Assembly: GCF_015863205.1 (NCBI RefSeq)
Contig: NZ_JACBXQ010000002.1
Span: 310,001-374,000, forward strand
DNA: 64,000 bases
Direction: 5' to 3'
From: Facklamia lactis
GTDB lineage: Bacteria > Bacillota > Bacilli > Lactobacillales > Aerococcaceae
Shown here: positions 52,350 to 61,495 of the stretch, one piece after another
Position numbering within the stretch: position 1 is the first letter of the stretch
How the letters are laid out: each line of letters starts with the position of its first letter
Translations under genes and position numbers: made by a program
Notes under the pieces: generated by a model
What the model saw: the letters and a program-made list of their open reading frames with translations, nothing else
What the model was told of the DNA's origin: nothing
Databases searched by the model: none

Positions 52350-53633
52350 TTATTTCTTCTTCACAACTTCCAGCATTTTTATCTTTTCTAGATAGCCTTT
52401 CGGCGCTAAAAAAGTAGCTGTTACCACACCAGGATGTCTACCAATATCAATACTACCTGTGATTGTACAACGATTTAATATCTCCTCTTTACAAACACCA
52501 AATAATTTAGCCGCTCTCGTAACCGCATTGTCGGTCGCTTCATTGAGTGTAGCCCCTGTTCCAATAAACGAAATAGGATAAGACTCTTCTAACTCTATTC
52601 CCAATTGATCAGCCATTTTTTTAGCTAGAGCTCTTTCCTTTTCTGTTAAAGGTTTAGCTAAATAAGGTAAATCATCTTCATTTGATAGTAAGATTGGCCC
52701 CTCAATGGTCAATTCTTTTATCACTTCTATTTTCAAGCGAACTACACCAGAAACATCGGCTGTATGACCTGCAATTTCACCATTTCCCTGCATAGCGTGC
52801 ATATCTCCAAGATAAACACCTGCACCTGCCACTTTTACGGGTGCAATTACTTTCGCTCCTACCCGAACTCGGTTGATATCCATATGTCCATCTGTCCTAT
52901 GATTTAAATCTTCTTCTGTTTTTCCGAAAGCATGAGAGGCTCCTAGTAAAGCTTGAGCAAAATCTCCCGCATTATGCGAATCGGGAAATGCTTGAGATGG
53001 TGTTGTCCCTAATTGTCCCAAGAAAGGACGCATACGGGCAATTGCCCCAACAATATCATGTGGCGCTAAAGTGGCGATGGGATTTTGAATAGAATTTTCT
53101 GGCGTATTCATATACGCTTTTGCCTCTTTGGCCACCGCGTTTGCTGAATGTTCATTTAATGTTATTCCAATTTGACTATCGTTATCAAATTTTATTGTAT
53201 AACCATTCGTTAAATCAAATGGTAAAAATGACTTATCACAATTCTTACATTTAATAGCTTCTTTACCATATCCATCAATATAAGTTTCAGGGTTTAAAAT
53301 ACCGCAATGAGGACATTTCGCATCAATAAAAGCATCATCCGTATACGCTCCTTTGACCGCTTGATCACTACCAGAGGCAGTTGCTAAAGAAGTAACATGT
53401 ATATCTTCAATATGAATTATAATCGCATCTCCAACCTCAGCACCTTCAACATAGACTGGTTTAGTAACCTCATGTCCACCTTGCAATTTAGGCGTAATCA
53501 TAGGTCCCCAACAACCAGGTGCTGTATTGGCAATTATATGACCACCATCTTTCACAAAGTACTGCATCTCAACAACGGGATCGAGCACACCATTAGTAAA
53601 CTCATTAACATAAACAACATTTTTAAAGTTCAT
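52350..53633 (-). CDS. Acetamidase/formamidase family protein
   Basis: 427 residues. Family motifs: TAPGCWGPMITP, GGHEVTKPVYVEGAEVGDAIIIHIEDI, GAKVIAPVKVAGAGVYLGDMHAMQGNGEIAGHTADVS and SIDIGRHPGVVTATFL. A CPHC...CKNC zinc-ribbon insertion near residues 107-133 is not part of the basic formamidase and is seen in a subgroup. It hydrolyses short-chain amides to ammonia and acid; in vivo substrate unknown. AGGAGG precedes the ATG. Confidence 0.9.
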   Translation of the reverse strand: MNFKNVVYVNEFTNGVLDPVVEMQYFVKDGGHIIANTAPGCWGPMITPKLQGGHEVTKPVYVEGAEVGDAIIIHIEDIHVTSLATASGSDQAVKGAYTDDAFIDAKCPHCGILNPETYIDGYGKEAIKCKNCDKSFLPFDLTNGYTIKFDNDSQIGITLNEHSANAVAKEAKAYMNTPENSIQNPIATLAPHDIVGAIARMRPFLGQLGTTPSQAFPDSHNAGDFAQALLGASHAFGKTEEDLNHRTDGHMDINRVRVGAKVIAPVKVAGAGVYLGDMHAMQGNGEIAGHTADVSGVVRLKIEVIKELTIEGPILLSNEDDLPYLAKPLTEKERALAKKMADQLGIELEESYPISFIGTGATLNEATDNAVTRAAKLFGVCKEEILNRCTITGSIDIGRHPGVVTATFLAPKGYLEKIKMLEVVKKK

Positions 53634-53797
53634 TTATATTCCTCCTCGGATTCGAGCGTTTACTTTTTACTGATTATAACATAGCTTCGAATATTCCCGG
53701 TAAGAAAAGAATGCTTTTTAACTGACTCTATTATTAAGCCTTCACTTTCAAAATCAAATTACAATATAGTCAAGCCCTAGTCACTCCCTGTTTATTG

Positions 53798-53815
53798 AGG
53801 TGATATTAATCACCT
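53798..53815. promoter_or_regulatory. Palindrome upstream of the acetamidase gene
   Basis: AGGTGAT-ATTA-ATCACCT, perfect 7-bp arms, about 165 bases upstream of the acetamidase start. Operator or structural role possible; no promoter elements were assigned with it. Confidence 0.3.
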
Positions 53816-53913
53816 TAAACTAGAAATCCAACTTCACTATCTTGTATCTTCCATAAATTCTATATACGTTAGGACAAGATGTTGTTATATTATAAAACAT
53901 CTACACAAATCTC

Positions 53914-54933
53914 TTATTCTATCCTGTTTGTTACAATATGAATAACTTCTTCTTGATTTGACTTCAAATAATCTTTTAAAAATACTGGATAAGCTATAAC
54001 TTGTTCTAATTTATCAATTGCCACCCACTCTACCCACTCGTCATATCCACAAGAAGTTGTCGAAGAATGAGCAATTTCCAATGAATTTTGAACCTTCATC
54101 GTATAATAAAAACATATTTCATGGCAAATTTTCCCTTCAAATCCTGGATCTTTACCCCAAAATATGTTTTCATGAATGACAGCAAGTCTATCCATATCAA
54201 AAACAACTCCAGTTTCTTCATAAACTTCTCGTATTACTGCCTCATATGAAGTTTCACCTGAATGGACAGCTCCTCCAACTGAATAATAATAATTATCTCT
54301 AGAATTTTTAGCTAAAAGAACCTTACTATCATCAACAATTATAGCAGCCGCTCTATATCTAAACCATGTTTTTTCTTTTGAAAAAGAACAGTCAACCTCT
54401 GCTTTTATAGAATCGTTAAAATAAACATCTGCTTCTTCTAATAATTTTCTAATAATTTTCGCCTTATATTTTTGATATTCTTCTATCGAATTCTTGCATA
54501 ATTGTATACCTTCTTTTTTTGCATTTAAATATCTACTAAACGCACTATTATTTAATCTTAAATAATCCCTAAATTTCAGCTCCTCGTAGGCTTTTTTATT
54601 ACCTATTTGGTAGACATGAACATGGATACGATGCTTGACCCCATCATCTGAAAGTTTTTGAAAGTATCTCCTAGCTTGTATACCATTTTCTCCTTTGGCA
54701 TTATATCCGTTTAAATTCATATCGTCATTGAATGTGTCGATTTTTATTATATCTTTTACCAAAACCAAGATATCTACAATATCTTTAGCCGACATGTTTG
54801 GTATCGATGTTGAACCGATGTGGTGAATCTCAATCACTTCAGCACCTAGTATATTTTTGATTTCTTTTCGGGCTTTCAAAAACCTTTCAATCCATTCATT
54901 TGTATACTCTTTTAATTCTAATTTTCTTTCCAT
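53914..54933 (-). CDS. Fusion of GrpB-type nucleotidyltransferase and Nudix hydrolase
   Basis: 339 residues. Residues 1-170 are a GrpB/UPF0157 domain: EIHHIGSTSIPNMSAKDIVDILV (nucleotidyltransferase-fold GSTS...DxxD), HRIHVHVYQ and FRDYLR. From about residue 185 a Nudix domain follows, with Nudix box GGAVHSGETSYEAVIREVYEETG. ATG at 54933 has AGGAGG four bases upstream; the longer in-frame start has none. Both domains are complete. Neither substrate is known; the fusion points to a shared nucleotide or CoA-type ligand (inference). Confidence 0.88.
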   Translation of the reverse strand: MERKLELKEYTNEWIERFLKARKEIKNILGAEVIEIHHIGSTSIPNMSAKDIVDILVLVKDIIKIDTFNDDMNLNGYNAKGENGIQARRYFQKLSDDGVKHRIHVHVYQIGNKKAYEELKFRDYLRLNNSAFSRYLNAKKEGIQLCKNSIEEYQKYKAKIIRKLLEEADVYFNDSIKAEVDCSFSKEKTWFRYRAAAIIVDDSKVLLAKNSRDNYYYSVGGAVHSGETSYEAVIREVYEETGVVFDMDRLAVIHENIFWGKDPGFEGKICHEICFYYTMKVQNSLEIAHSSTTSCGYDEWVEWVAIDKLEQVIAYPVFLKDYLKSNQEEVIHIVTNRIE

Positions 54934-55110
54934 TTTCCCTCCTATTATCTCCAATCGAAAAAATACACCATCCAACAACTTATTTTACAGCTATCAACCA
55001 AGCCTTTAACCTTAAAATACATACCCCGAACTTTCCCCGATTAAATATCGACATACATATACAACCCACCGAATCAAATCTGAAATCTAGCTCGATAAAC
55101 TGAGATTTGA

Positions 55111-55431
55111 TTATTTCTTTTTCTTTGGTTTTGGTGCAGGCAACTCATCATACATTGAAGTAAATAAGCCAGTTAAGAATTCTTTATTGTCAACATCATC
55201 TACCAATAGCATTTCCTTTGCTCCATCATATGGTAACTCATACTTTGCATTTGGCATATATGCTATTGCAGATTTAACAGGCTTCACTAAAAATCGATCA
55301 TCATAAATTCCACCAACAATTTTTCCGTGATAATAAACAATATATTCTCCCATCATTGATCTATATGTTATTTCTTCCAACTCTGATAGTTGTTCTAAAA
55401 TGAAATCTAAATATTCTTTACTTGAAGCCAT
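55111..55431 (-). CDS. TfoX N-terminal domain protein
   Basis: 106 residues with SMMGEYIVYYHGKIVGGIYDDRFLVKP and PYDGAKEMLLVDDVDN, the pattern of the stand-alone TfoX_N family, and a lysine-rich tail PKPKKKK. Full TfoX/Sxy activates competence genes in Gram-negative bacteria, but single N-domains in Firmicutes have no known role. AAGGAAG precedes the ATG. Confidence 0.85.
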   Translation of the reverse strand: MASSKEYLDFILEQLSELEEITYRSMMGEYIVYYHGKIVGGIYDDRFLVKPVKSAIAYMPNAKYELPYDGAKEMLLVDDVDNKEFLTGLFTSMYDELPAPKPKKKK

Positions 55432-55451
55432 TTTTATATCTTCCTTAATTA

Positions 55452-55880
55452 CTAAAATTTCAATAGTCCATTTTCATCAAACTGAAAATTCGAACCCCAT
55501 GCGACTTCCCAATAATATCCATCTAAATCCGAAAAATATGCATGATAACCACCCCAAAAGGTGTCTTGTGGTTCTTTTACAATTTTTCCGCCAGCATTTC
55601 GTACTAATTCAATTACACAATCAACATCTTCTTTATGTTCAACATTGTACGCTAATGTCATTCCGGAAAACCCATTTCCCTTTGGTGGGTTGTTTTCATC
55701 AATATCTTTTGCTAATTGCTCTAAAGGAAACAATTCAAATTTGGTGCCCGTTGTATTAAAAAAGCATACTGGCGGATTATCTTCCTTGCAATCAGTCTTA
55801 AATCCTAAGCCTTCTCTATAAAACTTTATTGACCTTTCCATATCTTTCACACCTAAACAAATACAAGTGATTTTATTCAT
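55452..55880 (-). CDS. VOC family protein (glyoxalase/dioxygenase superfamily)
   Basis: 142 residues, two beta-alpha-beta modules: ITCICLGVKDMERSIKFYREGLGFKT, GTKFELFPLEQLAKD, GMTLAYNVEHKEDVD and YHAYFSDLDGYYWEVAWG. ATG at 55880 has GGAGG five bases upstream; the in-frame start 12 bases further upstream (55892) comes before that site. Ligand unknown. It is 20 bp upstream of the TfoX_N gene on the same strand. Confidence 0.88.
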   Translation of the reverse strand: MNKITCICLGVKDMERSIKFYREGLGFKTDCKEDNPPVCFFNTTGTKFELFPLEQLAKDIDENNPPKGNGFSGMTLAYNVEHKEDVDCVIELVRNAGGKIVKEPQDTFWGGYHAYFSDLDGYYWEVAWGSNFQFDENGLLKF

Positions 55881-56166
55881 TATGACCTCCAAGAATCTTT
55901 ATTTATTTTTCTACTTCTTGTACTTATATCTTAAGAACAATTATTTATGAATTTTCATAATGATTCTGTCCTGGAAATTACTTTTTATATATTCAATAAA
56001 CAATAGCTTCCACCACAGACAAATGAAAATACTTTTGTTTTTTCAAACTTTATTGAATTTTCTTGATTACTATTGATATTTGTTGCTATCGTATTCTATA
56101 CCTCGAAAAATTCATATTTATTGTAATGCAACCTCCTATCTCTAATAATTTATTTCTTAAATTGAA

Positions 56167-57506
56167 TTATTTAATTTTTTTGCTTAATATATCTAAAATT
56201 ATATTTGCACCTCTCTTTATCTGTGAATTTGTCAGATTGGTTAGTTCAATCAACAAAATATCTTTTGGATTATTCTCTATATTAATATAAAAATCATTAG
56301 AATTGATCAATATTACTTTATTATTTAGACCACTACTAATTATTTCATTCTCATGAACATTAGTTGGTAACTTAATATGTGTCTTCAATGCTTTCGGCGG
56401 CAAATAATCAATCTTTTCTTTTATAGAATGCTTTTCAATAGAATCAATAAAACTTTTTATCCGATCTAACGAAGAAGCTTTAATATTATGCTTATAGTTT
56501 TGAAACATTCCACTCTTTATATAAATATCTAAGGCCGCTTGAGAAAATACAGAACTACCTATATCTGAATTTTTCTTATGTTTTGAAAATTCTGATATTA
56601 ATTCAGTTGGGATGACAGCAACTCCTATTCTTAGCCCAGGGAACATAATTTTAGAAAAACTTTTTAAGTAAATAACTTTATCACTAATATCATAATAAAA
56701 GATAGGATCATTCTTATCATCTGAATCAAGATCTGCCATGTAATCATCTTCAACTATATAAACATCATATTGACTCGCTAACTCTGCCACTCGTTTCTTT
56801 TCCTCTTTCGTTAAGTTAAAGCCTAAAGGATTTTGAAATCGTGATGAGACATAAAAAAACTTAATATTTTCTTCTGAAAAAAGGGTTTCAATTTTTTCAA
56901 GATCGAGTTTATTATCAGCTCTTTGAATCGTTAAATAAGGTAATTTTATCAGCTTTATTAATTCAATAATTTGCGGGTAAGTAGGTTCTTCGATCAGTAT
57001 TTTTTCTTTTGAATTAGGAAAAATCATATTACATAAAAGATAAAGAGCTTGTTGAATACCACTTGTTATAAATATATTTTCTTCGCTTGAAAATACTTGA
57101 TAATCCATTAATAATTCTTTATCGTCTTCACTAATGGATCTAAGCCTTTTGACAAATTATAATTGAAAAGCTCATATTGATATGTGTCAAAAGCTCTATC
57201 AATACAATGCTGAAAATCTTTATATGGAAAATTTATTATATTTGGCGATGCATTTGTAAAGTTAATTGTCCTGCCTTGTTCAGGACTAATGGTCAACTTT
57301 TTATCAACAACATAGTAACCACTTTTTAATTGACTATATACAAGATGCCTCTGCTCTATTGTTTTAAATGCCTGTAGTATTGTTTGTTTACTTGTGTTAA
57401 ATTCTTTAGCTAGGTCTCTTATAGAAGGCAATTTTTCTCCAGACTCATAAATATTTTCTTGAATTCTATTGTAAATAGTATTAGCGATCATTTGATATTT
57501 ATACAC
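56167..57506 (-). pseudogene. MocR/PdxR-type regulator (GntR HTH + aminotransferase fold), split by a frameshift
   Basis: The first frame (57506-57108) holds a GntR winged HTH (GEKLPSIRDLAKEFNTSKQTILQAF) and the start of the fold-type-I domain, ending DPLVKTIKNY-stop. The second (57108-56167) continues MDYQVFSSEENIFITSGIQQALYLL, with IVEDDY and the PLP-lysine region YLKSFSKIMFPGLRIG. One extra T at the junction (57108-57112) would join them as IKNYLMDY into a normal ~446-residue protein. So it is a one-base deletion, a sequencing error, or a TAATG-coupled split gene. GTG start behind AGGAGG. Confidence 0.82.
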
Positions 57507-57520
57507 CCTATACCTCCTAA

Positions 57521-57582
57521 CATCTGTACTTGTACAGATGCTATTTTATTGAATTGAATACACTTGTTCAAGAAATTAGAAT
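57521..57582. promoter_or_regulatory. Divergent face-to-face promoters with palindromic operator
   Basis: The palindrome CATCTGTAC-TT-GTACAGATG (57521-57540) lies over the expected start of the MocR transcript. Minus promoter: -35 TTGAAC (57566-57571), 17 bases, -10 TAAAAT (57543-57548). Plus promoter of the exporter: -35 TTGAAT (57554-57559), 17 bases, -10 TAGAAT (57577-57582). The two promoters overlap, so transcription of one side hinders the other. Confidence 0.7.
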
Positions 57583-57602
57583 TAGATTAAGGAGGTTTTT
57601 AT

Positions 57603-58520
57603 ATGACTAATCAGACAAAAGCATATATTGCTGCTTTAATTCAAGTGATAATTATAGGATTTTCTTTCTTATTCGTAAAAATAGCTCTCAAGTACGTAAC
57701 TCCACTAGCCTTATTAACCTACCGATTCTTTTTTGCAACATTAGCATCATTATTCTGGTTACTTTTGCGACGTATAAAAATACATTTAAATTTTAGTGAT
57801 TTTACGAAAATAGCTCCACTTGCTTTATTTTACCCAATTCTGTTTTTTAGCTTACAGTCGTTTGGTCTGGTTTACTCATCATCAACAGAAGCCGGGATAT
57901 TAACAGCAACTGCACCCATCTTCACTGCAATTCTTGCAATGTATATTTTAAAAGAGAGAACAAATCTATATCAAAATGTTTTGATTTTGCTTTCAATAGC
58001 AGGTGTAGTTTATATCACAGTTGTCAATGCAACGGGGATGGAAGTTTTTTCTTTGTTTGGTACTACATTGCTACTTCTATCAACTTTAGCAAGTTCATTT
58101 TATAATGTACTATCTCGAAAACTTTCACGCAATTACCCATACGACACACTGACATTTGTTATGACTTTAATAGGTTTTATTACTTTCTTAACAATCCAAA
58201 TTCTGGATCATACTATTTATAATACTGGCATCTCTATTTTAGAACCGTTAACCAATTACTCATTCTTATTTTCAACACTATACTTAGGTGTATTATCAAG
58301 TTTTAGTAGTTCTTTATTAATGAATTTTGCGCTATCTCAAATTGAAACTGCCAAATTTAGTGTCCTAATGAACATTACTCCTATAATAACCTTGTTAGCT
58401 GGCTCTATATTTTTAAACGAAATCATTAATATTAACCATATTGTCGGTATTGTGACCATTCTAATTGGTGTTATTGGAACTAATTATTTTGGAAAATTTA
58501 AGGAGGAAAAATTGATATGA
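57603..58520 (+). CDS. EamA-family (DMT superfamily) transporter
   Basis: 305 residues, ten hydrophobic helices in two EamA repeats (first to about residue 145, second from 155); motifs GFSFLFVKIALKYVTPLALLTYRF and SSTEAGILTATAPIFTAILAMYILKE. Such proteins export amino acids or metabolites. It is divergent from a MocR-type regulator, a common pairing. AAGGAGG precedes the ATG. Substrate unknown. Confidence 0.9.
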   Translation: MTNQTKAYIAALIQVIIIGFSFLFVKIALKYVTPLALLTYRFFFATLASLFWLLLRRIKIHLNFSDFTKIAPLALFYPILFFSLQSFGLVYSSSTEAGILTATAPIFTAILAMYILKERTNLYQNVLILLSIAGVVYITVVNATGMEVFSLFGTTLLLLSTLASSFYNVLSRKLSRNYPYDTLTFVMTLIGFITFLTIQILDHTIYNTGISILEPLTNYSFLFSTLYLGVLSSFSSSLLMNFALSQIETAKFSVLMNITPIITLLAGSIFLNEIININHIVGIVTILIGVIGTNYFGKFKEEKLI

Positions 58521-59161
58521 AAATCGGTATAATTGGTGCTACGGGCCGCTCAGGGTCTCTAATTCTTGAAGAAACTATTCGAAATAGTCATGACGTAGTT
58601 GCTATTATAAGAGATGCAAAAAAATTAAGAAGGAATGACATTCCATTTATAGAAGTCGATGCTTTAAACTTAACAGCAAAAGTTTTGCAAGATTTTAATG
58701 TAATTATTCATGCTTTTGGTTCTTGGGGAAAAAATGTACATCTTCATAAAGAGGTGATGGAACATTTGTTGAAAATTATTAATGACACCACTAGACTTCT
58801 AGTCGTGGGAGGAGCTGGAGCTTTATTTGTGAATAAGAAAAAACAAATAAAACTTAAGGATACATCAGACTATCCAAGTCATTTATTACCAGTTGCAAAT
58901 GCTGGCAATGATGTTTTAACAATTCTAAAATCTTCCGACTACAATCTTTGGACATATGTTAGCCCAGTAGAACATTTTATTTTTGAAGGAGATAGAACAG
59001 GCAATTATGTTACCGGAACAGATGAATTACCAGTGTTAAATTATGGAACAAGTGAGATTAGCTATGCTGATTTTGCAATTGCAATATTAGATGAAGCTAA
59101 GAATAGGAATTATATTGGTAAACATATTAGTGTGTATTCATTAGAAAAATATACTATTTAG
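58517..59161 (+). CDS. NAD(P)-binding SDR-like protein (NmrA/YwnB type)
   Basis: 214 residues. GIIGATGRSGSLILEE is the Rossmann nucleotide-binding loop, then VIHAFGSWG, LLVVGGAGALFV, and a C-terminal TGTDELPVLNYGTSEISYADFAIAILDE. It lacks the full YxxxK site and resembles atypical SDRs of the YwnB/NmrA group. The start overlaps the exporter stop (ATGA), so they form an operon. Confidence 0.88.
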   Translation: MKIGIIGATGRSGSLILEETIRNSHDVVAIIRDAKKLRRNDIPFIEVDALNLTAKVLQDFNVIIHAFGSWGKNVHLHKEVMEHLLKIINDTTRLLVVGGAGALFVNKKKQIKLKDTSDYPSHLLPVANAGNDVLTILKSSDYNLWTYVSPVEHFIFEGDRTGNYVTGTDELPVLNYGTSEISYADFAIAILDEAKNRNYIGKHISVYSLEKYTI

Positions 59162-59253
59162 CTCTACAATATTTACAACTAAATATGTTCCCCTACAAAT
59201 TACGTTTTGGAATCTAGCCTTCCTATATTCTTACTAAATATAAGGAAAATGTA

Positions 59254-59544
59254 CTATATAAACACCGGAAAAACGTCATAAAATTGCATTTTTCCGGTTA
59301 TTTCATTGAATAAAGATTTTATAGGTTCTAAACTCCGACTATTCTTAGGCTGTCCCCACATAGAGTCCCCACCCTCAACATGTCTTGAAAACATTTTATT
59401 GATTAGCTTTTCTACTCGACAATTATAGTCATCATGTTCAAAACTACTTAAATTTAGTTTATCTAATTGATAGGAAAATATTTTTGATACACCTGATAAC
59501 TTCAATGGATACTTAACAACCCTAAGTCCTGTGCGAAAATTCAA
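59254..59544 (-). pseudogene. Unrecognised gene fragment
   Basis: A 96-codon frame without a good start (TTG, no ribosome binding site). It reads NFRTGLRVVKYPLKLSGVSK... and ...GGDSMWGQPKNSRSLEPI. It lies in a decayed region directly downstream of the AAA ATPase remnant and is probably the remains of another gene. No family recognised. Confidence 0.35.
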
Positions 59545-59735
59545 CAGATGGAATCATTCAGGGCCACCTTGTTTAGAAATTATGATCGCTCATTTTCCTC
59601 GATAAGAATCTTTACCGTAGTAAGGTTTTTTTAATCATTTTCGACTTTCTCAATTAAGCCGTACTAATAGGTTCTAGTTTTTGAATTGCAATCTTCATCC
59701 AAGGATAGGGTCAAGAGTTCAATCGCATATTTAAT

Positions 59736-60032
59736 CTATTTAGAGAAAAATCGAGATTCTTTTAAAATCAATAAAGTACTATTTACATCAATTGCTTGTT
59801 CTAAAAAATTTGATAATTCACTTGCTCTTCGTGTAATGTTAAAATTACGTTCAAAAACTTGGCCAATTTGCGGTTCTTTTTCTAAATTTCAATAAACAAC
59901 CTTATTAAAAAGTGTTCTCGACCAAATTTCTGTAAAATATAAGTCTTTCCGACTGACGAACTCCTGTTAATAATAAAGGTTTAAGATTTTTTCTTTCCAG
60001 CTTACAAAGTCTTTCATTATTGAACGTTTCAT
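59736..60032 (-). pseudogene. Decayed AAA ATPase of the DUF4143 type (N-terminal part)
   Basis: From ATG 60032 (GGTGAGC upstream) the frames read MKRSIMKDFVSWKEKNLKPLLLTGVRQS, then KTYILQKFGREHF, then NLEKEPQIGQVFERNFNITRRASELSNFLEQAIDVNSTLLI. Together this is the start of DUF4143-type ATPases (P-loop TGVRQxGKT). At least two frameshifts and two stops interrupt it, and part of the Walker A motif is lost. The remaining sequence to 59560 is too eroded to read. Confidence 0.7.
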
Positions 60033-60086
60033 AAGCTCACCTCTCTTATTAACTATTTATCAAAAGACATATGTTTTTTTTAAATT

Positions 60087-60118
60087 AACAACCAAAAGTC
60101 TTACGACTTTCGGTTGTT
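60087..60118. terminator. Terminator-like hairpin after the zinc-ribbon gene
   Basis: AACAACC-A-AAAGTC, loop TTAC, GACTTT-C-GGTTGTT, with one mismatch and T-rich flanks on the plus strand. Confidence 0.55.
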
Positions 60119-60176
60119 TTATATTTCATCTCATTCATTGAATATTTTCTGATATCTATTTTATACACACTGGCAA

Positions 60177-60386
60177 TTATCTTTCTTGATTCTTTAATTT
60201 ATTGACATCTTCTAGATAAATCGATACCTCACCACAACTTGGACAAATAGCTACCTTTGGTTCTCCTAGTCTACCTCCAAACCATTTATCTTCATCATCT
60301 GTGAGGACAACACCGTATCTTGCACCTTTTACTTTTATGCCACAATTCTCTACCATCTTAGTATTACAACGAATACATATTCTCAT
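60177..60386 (-). CDS. Small zinc-ribbon protein
   Basis: 69 residues. CIRC near the N-terminus and CPSCGE near residue 49 form a split zinc ribbon around a polar segment (VKGARYGVVLTDDEDKWFGG). GGGAGGTG precedes the ATG. Members are annotated as nucleic-acid-binding proteins without known role. It stands alone; 60387-60710 holds no gene, only a possible terminator with long loop at about 60590-60640. Confidence 0.75.
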   Translation of the reverse strand: MRICIRCNTKMVENCGIKVKGARYGVVLTDDEDKWFGGRLGEPKVAICPSCGEVSIYLEDVNKLKNQER

Positions 60387-60710
60387 AAAACACCTCCCTA
60401 AATTCTAAGTAAAAATAGAATATAATATTAAGCTGTTATACTCTCCAATATCTGATATTATCCCCAATGAGTCTTTAACAATTAAATTTACTTTTCAATC
60501 GAACCACCAATGTTCAATTGTTTTCAAGGAAGATTATGAGCTCAACCCTTGATATCCATTTTTTCTTCTATTAGCAAAAATTAAATAGGAAGCTCCTTAA
60601 CCTGTGATCACAACAAACACAACGTTTCAGATGCTTCCTACTTTATATTACAGTTTCAACTAATAAATGTTCTAGCCATGCTTAGCCTCTTTATGGATTC
60701 TAAATGACTT

Positions 60711-61076
60711 TTAATTTAATTGTAAACTTTTCTTAGAGTCCATTATGATGGAAATAACATCTTCCGCTGTAATAATCTCCACATCTTCCATCAAATTATC
60801 TTCAGAGACCCCATTATGTTTCATACAAGCTGAACAAACCTTGATTTCACCACCTTGGGCTATAAATTCAAAAATCAGCTCACCAACTGGTTGAAAAGGC
60901 TCCCCAATGTCGATTTTATTTCCATATCCACGCTCAGCTAGGTGAACAGCGTTTGATAAGAGGATCAAGCTAACAGAATGCCCCTTTGAAAGAGCCATTT
61001 TTCCCATAGTAAATGCCACGGTAACATTATTGGCATTGTCTTCTTTTTGGGTTAATGTTATTAATAAATCAGTCAT
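60711..61076 (-). CDS. DsrE/DsrF-like sulfur-relay family protein
   Basis: 121 residues. LLITLTQKEDNANNVTVAFTMGKMALSKGHSVSLILLSNAVHLAERG and the conserved cysteine pair region VCSACMKHNGV near residues 80-90. DsrE-fold proteins carry persulfide sulfur or act in redox; the context gives no partner. GGAAGGAT precedes the ATG. Confidence 0.85.
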   Translation of the reverse strand: MTDLLITLTQKEDNANNVTVAFTMGKMALSKGHSVSLILLSNAVHLAERGYGNKIDIGEPFQPVGELIFEFIAQGGEIKVCSACMKHNGVSEDNLMEDVEIITAEDVISIIMDSKKSLQLN

Positions 61077-61273
61077 CTTAATTATCCTTCCTTATTTTGA
61101 TGTTAAAATCTACTCACTTAATGTAAAACATATTTTCTTTTGCAAGTCTATACTTCTATAAACATTCTGATCATTCATCAACTTATTACTATATAGTATA
61201 GCCATTAACAGATATTTCTTCAACGTAATAATTTCAAAAACGAGCACTAACGTGAACCTATTAAGTCTCTTAT

Positions 61274-61381
61274 TTATAATTCCGGTAATTTTTCCATTAG
61301 CCAATGGGTCTCAGTTTCATCATACTTTTGGAAACCTAGTCGCTTATAAAAAAATCCTCGCTCGATTTTCTCGATACGTTT
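61274..61381 (-). pseudogene. C-terminal remnant of a GNAT acetyltransferase
   Basis: The frame reads ERGFFYKRLGFQKYDETETH then WLMEKLPEL-stop, the last part of a GNAT enzyme (FYKRLGFxKxxET). A stop lies just upstream and no N-terminal domain is found. The surrounding 61077-61495 is otherwise without genes. Confidence 0.6.
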
Positions 61382-61495
61382 TTAAATATACCCGTTTGCT
61401 TCCTAACAAACAGTGAATTTTAATTACAATTGAAACCCTTATATCCCTCTACATTGTATAATTACTCTATTATGATTTAAAAATAAAATTGATTT

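Noticed and set aside
59564-59735. Attempt to extend the DUF4143 remnant to the end of the frame at 59560
   Set aside because: The reading becomes full of stops in all frames and no motif could be recognised.
59686-59895. Plus-strand 69-codon frame
   Set aside because: Antisense to the DUF4143 ATPase remnant; the minus strand gives recognisable protein sequence, so this frame is a shadow.
61110-61304. 64-codon open frame (MANGKITG...)
   Set aside because: TTG start without ribosome binding site; its first codons overlap, in another frame, the GNAT remnant ending ...MEKLPEL, which matches a known family better.
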